Shown piece by piece: positions 61,066 to 64,000 of a stretch of DNA of 64,000 bases. This DNA is from Sinorhizobium numidicum (GTDB taxonomy: Bacteria; Pseudomonadota; Alphaproteobacteria; Rhizobiales; Rhizobiaceae), in contig NZ_CP120367.1 of assembly GCF_029892045.1 (NCBI RefSeq), forward strand, positions 124,001-188,000, written 5' to 3'. Positions within the stretch are counted from its first letter, which is position 1, and each line of letters begins with the position of its first letter. The notes beneath the pieces are model-generated. The model was not told the DNA's origin, did not search any database, and worked only from the letters and a program-made list of their open reading frames with translations. A program made the position numbers and the translations under genes.

Positions 61066-64000
61066 TGATCTACTTCCGTGTAAGATTTGAATTTTTTGGG
61101 ACGAATTGAGCAGGCAAGCGGTCCTTCATCTTGTCTTCCTTGGAAGATCCGCTTGAGAAGCAGCAGGAAGTCATCGACGAAGGTGAAGATGATAGGGATG
61201 ACGACGAGGCTGAGTACCGTGGAAGTCAGCAGGCCGCCGATGACGACGATCGCCATCGGTTGCCGGAAACTCGCATCGCCGCCGCTAAGGCTCAACGCCA
61301 CCGGGAACATGCCGCCGCTCATGGCGATCGTAGTCATCACGATTGGGCGGGCCCGCTTGTGGCATGCATCGACGAGGGCGTCGAACCGAGACATACCGCC
61401 GCGCCGCCCTACAATCGCGTATTCGACCAGCAGGATCGAATTCTTCGTCACGACGCCCATCAGCATCAGCAGGCCGATCACCACCGGCATCGAAAAGCTC
61501 GTGCCGGTCAGCACAAGAGGCAGCAAGGCGCCCCCCAGCGACAGCGGAAGCGCCGTCAGGATCGTCAACGGCTGCAAGAAGTCATGGAAGAGTAACACCA
61601 GCACGGCATAGATGCAGAACACGCCGATCCCCATCGCGATGGCGAAGTTGTCGAAGAGTTCGGAGCTTCGCTGCAGTTCGCCCTGTTCGATAAGCTTGAC
61701 GCCGTCCGGAAGGTTCTGCAGGGCAGGCACTGCCTGCGCCTCACGGTAGACGTCACCGAGGATGCGGCCGTTGAGCTCGACCGACAGCGTGACGTTTCGC
61801 AAGCGGTCGATGCGGCTGATCTCCGACGGGCTGCCGCCGATGCGGATGTCGGCGACCGAGCCGAGATCGACGCTGCCCCTGATGCCGGCAACACGGAGAT
61901 TGGCGATGTCGTCGAGTGCCGTCCGGTTTCTGGGATCGAATCGGACGCGGATCGGAAGCTGACGCTGTGGCAAGTTGAGCTTGGCGAGTGCGGAGGAATA
62001 GTCGCCGTTCGTCGCCACGCGAACCGCCTCGGAAATCGCTTCTGCCGTAACGCCGAGGGCGGCGGCGCTGTCGAGGTCGGGGACGATCTGGATTTCCGGG
62101 GCCTGCAGGGAGGCGCTGGAGGTCACCGCTCCGATGCCCTGGAGGGTGCGCAGTTGCTCTTCGAGCTCGGCCGCCGCCCGGTCGAGTGCATAGGCATCGT
62201 CGCTCGCGAGCGTGATGTCTAGCGTCGTGCCATTGCCGCCCGTGCCCACCCCGATCCTGGCGCCTGGGAGAACGGCAAGCGCCTGCCGGATGTCGTTTTC
62301 GATCTCGGCCTGCTTGCGGCTGCGGTCGCCGATCTTCTTCAGGTCGACGACGAGTGAGGCGGTCGCCGTGTCGATCGTCGCCGAGGAAGCGATAAGGTCG
62401 CCCGACGAGGCGCTACCGACCGCGGAGAACACGCGTGTGACGTCCGGCAGATCGGAAACGATATCCGCCGCTCGCCGTGTGGTCGCGTCCGTTTGTTGGA
62501 TCGTGCTGCCGGGTTGCAGTGTCAGGGTGACCTGCGTCTGCGCGTCGTCCGATGGTGGCAGGAAACCGGTGCTGAGCATGGGAACCATCGAGAGGGATAG
62601 CCCGAGGAACAGGCAAACGCCGAGAATGGTCAGATTGCGATGATGCAGGCAGGTTGTGACCACGGTCATGTAGGCGCGCATGATCCGGCCATCCTTTGCC
62701 TCGACGGGGTGCGCCTTCATCATGTAGGCGGCCATCATGGGCGTGAGCAGGCGCGCGACGACCAGTGAGGCGAGGACCGCCACGGCTGCTGTCACGCCGA
62801 ACTGGCGGAAGATCAGGCCTGGAATGCCGCTCATGAAGGCGGTCGGCAGGAAGACCGCGACGAGCGTCAAGGTCGTGGCGATGACGGCAAGGCCGATTTC
62901 ATCGGCAGCTTCGAGCGCAGCCTCCTTCGGCGGTTTCCCCATTTGCAGGTGGCGCGCGATGTTCTCGATCTCGACGATGGCATCGTCGATGAGAATGCCG
63001 ACCACGAGCGAGAGCGCGAGCAGCGTGACCGTGTTGAGGCTGAAATCCGCCAGATACATCACAACGAAGGTCGGGATGACCGATAGCGGCAGCGCCACCG
63101 CCGAGAGAAAAGTCGCCCGCCAGTCGCGCAGGAAGAGCCAGACCACCATGACCGCGAGAATCGCGCCCTCGTAGAGCATGTGCATCGAGCCATCATAATT
63201 TTCGACAATCGGCCCGACCGTGCTGTAAGCCTTGACGATCTCGACATCGGGATTGGAGGCAGCAAAATCCTGCATGGCCGCGTCGATGGCAGCCGCGACT
63301 CCCGTGTCCGAAAAGCCGTTCGATCGTTTGACTTCGACAGCGATCACACGTTCGCCATCGAGATAGGCGATCGACGACCGGTCGGCAAAGCTGTCCGTCA
63401 CTGTGCCGATCTCGTCCAGCCGCACCAGTTCGCCGCTCGGAAGGGGGATCGCGAGCGCCTTCAGTTCCTCGATTGAGGAAACCGCCCCGAGTGTGCGTAT
63501 CCCCTGCTTGCCGCCGCCGATCTCCGCTCGACCGCCCGATGTGTCCGACTGCACGGACTTGAGTTGTGAGGAAACGGTCGCCGCGCTAAGGCTGAGCGCG
63601 CTCATGAGTTCGGGGTTGAGGTCGATGTGCACTTCACGGTCGATGCCGCCGATCCGGCTGACCTCGCCGACGCCGGATACGGAAAGCAGGGCTTTCGTCA
63701 TGTCGTTGTCGACGAACCAGGAGAGTTCCGTCTCGTTGAGGCGCGTGGAGCGCACCGCGTAGGTGAGGAGAGTGGAGCCCTGCACCGTCACTTTGGTCAC
63801 GCCCGGTGCCTGCATCTCGGAAGGCAGATCGCCGCTCGCGCTGTCGACCGCATCGCGCACCTCGTTCAATGCTTCGTCGCTGCTCTTTCCAAGCTGAAAC
63901 GAGACATTGATGGTGACGCTCCCGTCCGTGACCGTCGTCGTGATGTGGTCGAGGAGGCTCAGCGAAGCGAGCCTGTCTTCGATCTTGCGCGCGACTTCCG
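61062..64000 (-). CDS. RND-family efflux permease (HAE1 type), 5' end outside window
   Basis: At least 979 residues of an inner-membrane resistance-nodulation-division pump, read from beyond the right edge (DHITTTVTDGSVTINVSFQL still in frame at 63900). It has the porter domain, the TM4 proton-relay motif LVVGILIDDAIVEIENIARH, FLPTAFMSGIPGLIFRQFGV, and after the second periplasmic loop LLMLMGVVTKNSILLVEYAI. It should work with a membrane-fusion partner, probably upstream outside the window, and an outer-membrane channel. Substrates cannot be read. The C-terminus overlaps the methyltransferase gene. Confidence 0.88.
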   Translation of the reverse strand, partial: EVARKIEDRLASLSLLDHITTTVTDGSVTINVSFQLGKSSDEALNEVRDAVDSASGDLPSEMQAPGVTKVTVQGSTLLTYAVRSTRLNETELSWFVDNDMTKALLSVSGVGEVSRIGGIDREVHIDLNPELMSALSLSAATVSSQLKSVQSDTSGGRAEIGGGKQGIRTLGAVSSIEELKALAIPLPSGELVRLDEIGTVTDSFADRSSIAYLDGERVIAVEVKRSNGFSDTGVAAAIDAAMQDFAASNPDVEIVKAYSTVGPIVENYDGSMHMLYEGAILAVMVVWLFLRDWRATFLSAVALPLSVIPTFVVMYLADFSLNTVTLLALSLVVGILIDDAIVEIENIARHLQMGKPPKEAALEAADEIGLAVIATTLTLVAVFLPTAFMSGIPGLIFRQFGVTAAVAVLASLVVARLLTPMMAAYMMKAHPVEAKDGRIMRAYMTVVTTCLHHRNLTILGVCLFLGLSLSMVPMLSTGFLPPSDDAQTQVTLTLQPGSTIQQTDATTRRAADIVSDLPDVTRVFSAVGSASSGDLIASSATIDTATASLVVDLKKIGDRSRKQAEIENDIRQALAVLPGARIGVGTGGNGTTLDITLASDDAYALDRAAAELEEQLRTLQGIGAVTSSASLQAPEIQIVPDLDSAAALGVTAEAISEAVRVATNGDYSSALAKLNLPQRQLPIRVRFDPRNRTALDDIANLRVAGIRGSVDLGSVADIRIGGSPSEISRIDRLRNVTLSVELNGRILGDVYREAQAVPALQNLPDGVKLIEQGELQRSSELFDNFAIAMGIGVFCIYAVLVLLFHDFLQPLTILTALPLSLGGALLPLVLTGTSFSMPVVIGLLMLMGVVTKNSILLVEYAIVGRRGGMSRFDALVDACHKRARPIVMTTIAMSGGMFPVALSLSGGDASFRQPMAIVVIGGLLTSTVLSLVVIPIIFTFVDDFLLLLKRIFQGRQDEGPLACSIRPKKFKSYTEVDQ

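Noticed and set aside
1..64000. CRISPR array, rRNA or complete tRNA genes
   Set aside because: No regularly spaced direct repeats and no rRNA- or tRNA-like stretches were seen in either strand.

Overview
The window looks like part of a Rhizobiaceae genome, most likely Sinorhizobium/Ensifer. The reasons are the high-GC coding style, a succinoglycan-type (ExoY/ExoF/ExoP-like) polysaccharide locus with two SyrA/ExoX-like small membrane proteins, a RIME-like intergenic palindrome, ugp-type transporters, and an IS6-family remnant. A megaplasmid or chromid is likely but cannot be proven from the sequence alone.

Layout. 1-7.1 kb: the 5' part of a ugpB gene and a complete sugar or polyol ABC transporter (binding protein, two permeases, ATPase). 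7.1-11.6 kb: small stress or detoxification enzymes (alpha/beta hydrolase, RibD/DHFR-like reductase), then a stretch of decayed genes (GST, amino-acid binding protein, CmoA-like, isoprenylcysteine-methyltransferase-like). 11.6-39.4 kb: a large Wzx/Wzy-type polysaccharide locus. Its minus-strand arm carries an ExoY-like priming transferase, ExoP-like and ExoF-like export proteins, a Wzy-like polymerase, three glycosyltransferases and a GMC oxidoreductase. Its plus-strand arm carries a Crp/Fnr regulator, two GT4 enzymes, a GH16 glycanase, an ExoX-like protein and the GDP-mannose enzymes. A flippase and a compact operon follow: phosphodiesterase, HAD phosphatase, a double nucleotidyltransferase, a third nucleotidyltransferase and a GT2. 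GalE closes the locus. 39.4-40.3 kb: IS6-family remnants. 40.3-47.1 kb: a frameshifted GNAT, a PaoABC-type aldehyde oxidase with a divergent-type AraC regulator nearby, and a second GNAT. 47.3-50.1 kb: a PAS histidine kinase, a FixJ-type regulator and a stand-alone receiver. 50.4-56.5 kb: GlcG-like protein, two SDRs, an NTF2-like protein and an IorAB/cytochrome molybdenum hydroxylase. 56.8-64 kb: a KefB-like antiporter, remnants of an SDR, a cyclase and an integrase, a methyltransferase, and a truncated RND pump.

The most notable finding is regulatory and evolutionary. The 102-bp leader of the exoY-like gene, with no length difference, occurs a second time 11 kb away, in front of the nucleotidyltransferase operon, and is followed by a short ExoY-like N-terminal relic that overlaps the first gene of that operon. 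Both copies hold a Crp/Fnr-type 14-bp palindrome, and a perfect third copy lies upstream of the GDP-mannose genes. A Crp/Fnr regulator is encoded divergently from the first copy. I infer that this regulator ties backbone synthesis, precursor supply and a new decoration module into one regulon. The decoration module has three nucleotidyltransferase-like domains, of which only one keeps the canonical signature, and its product cannot be predicted.
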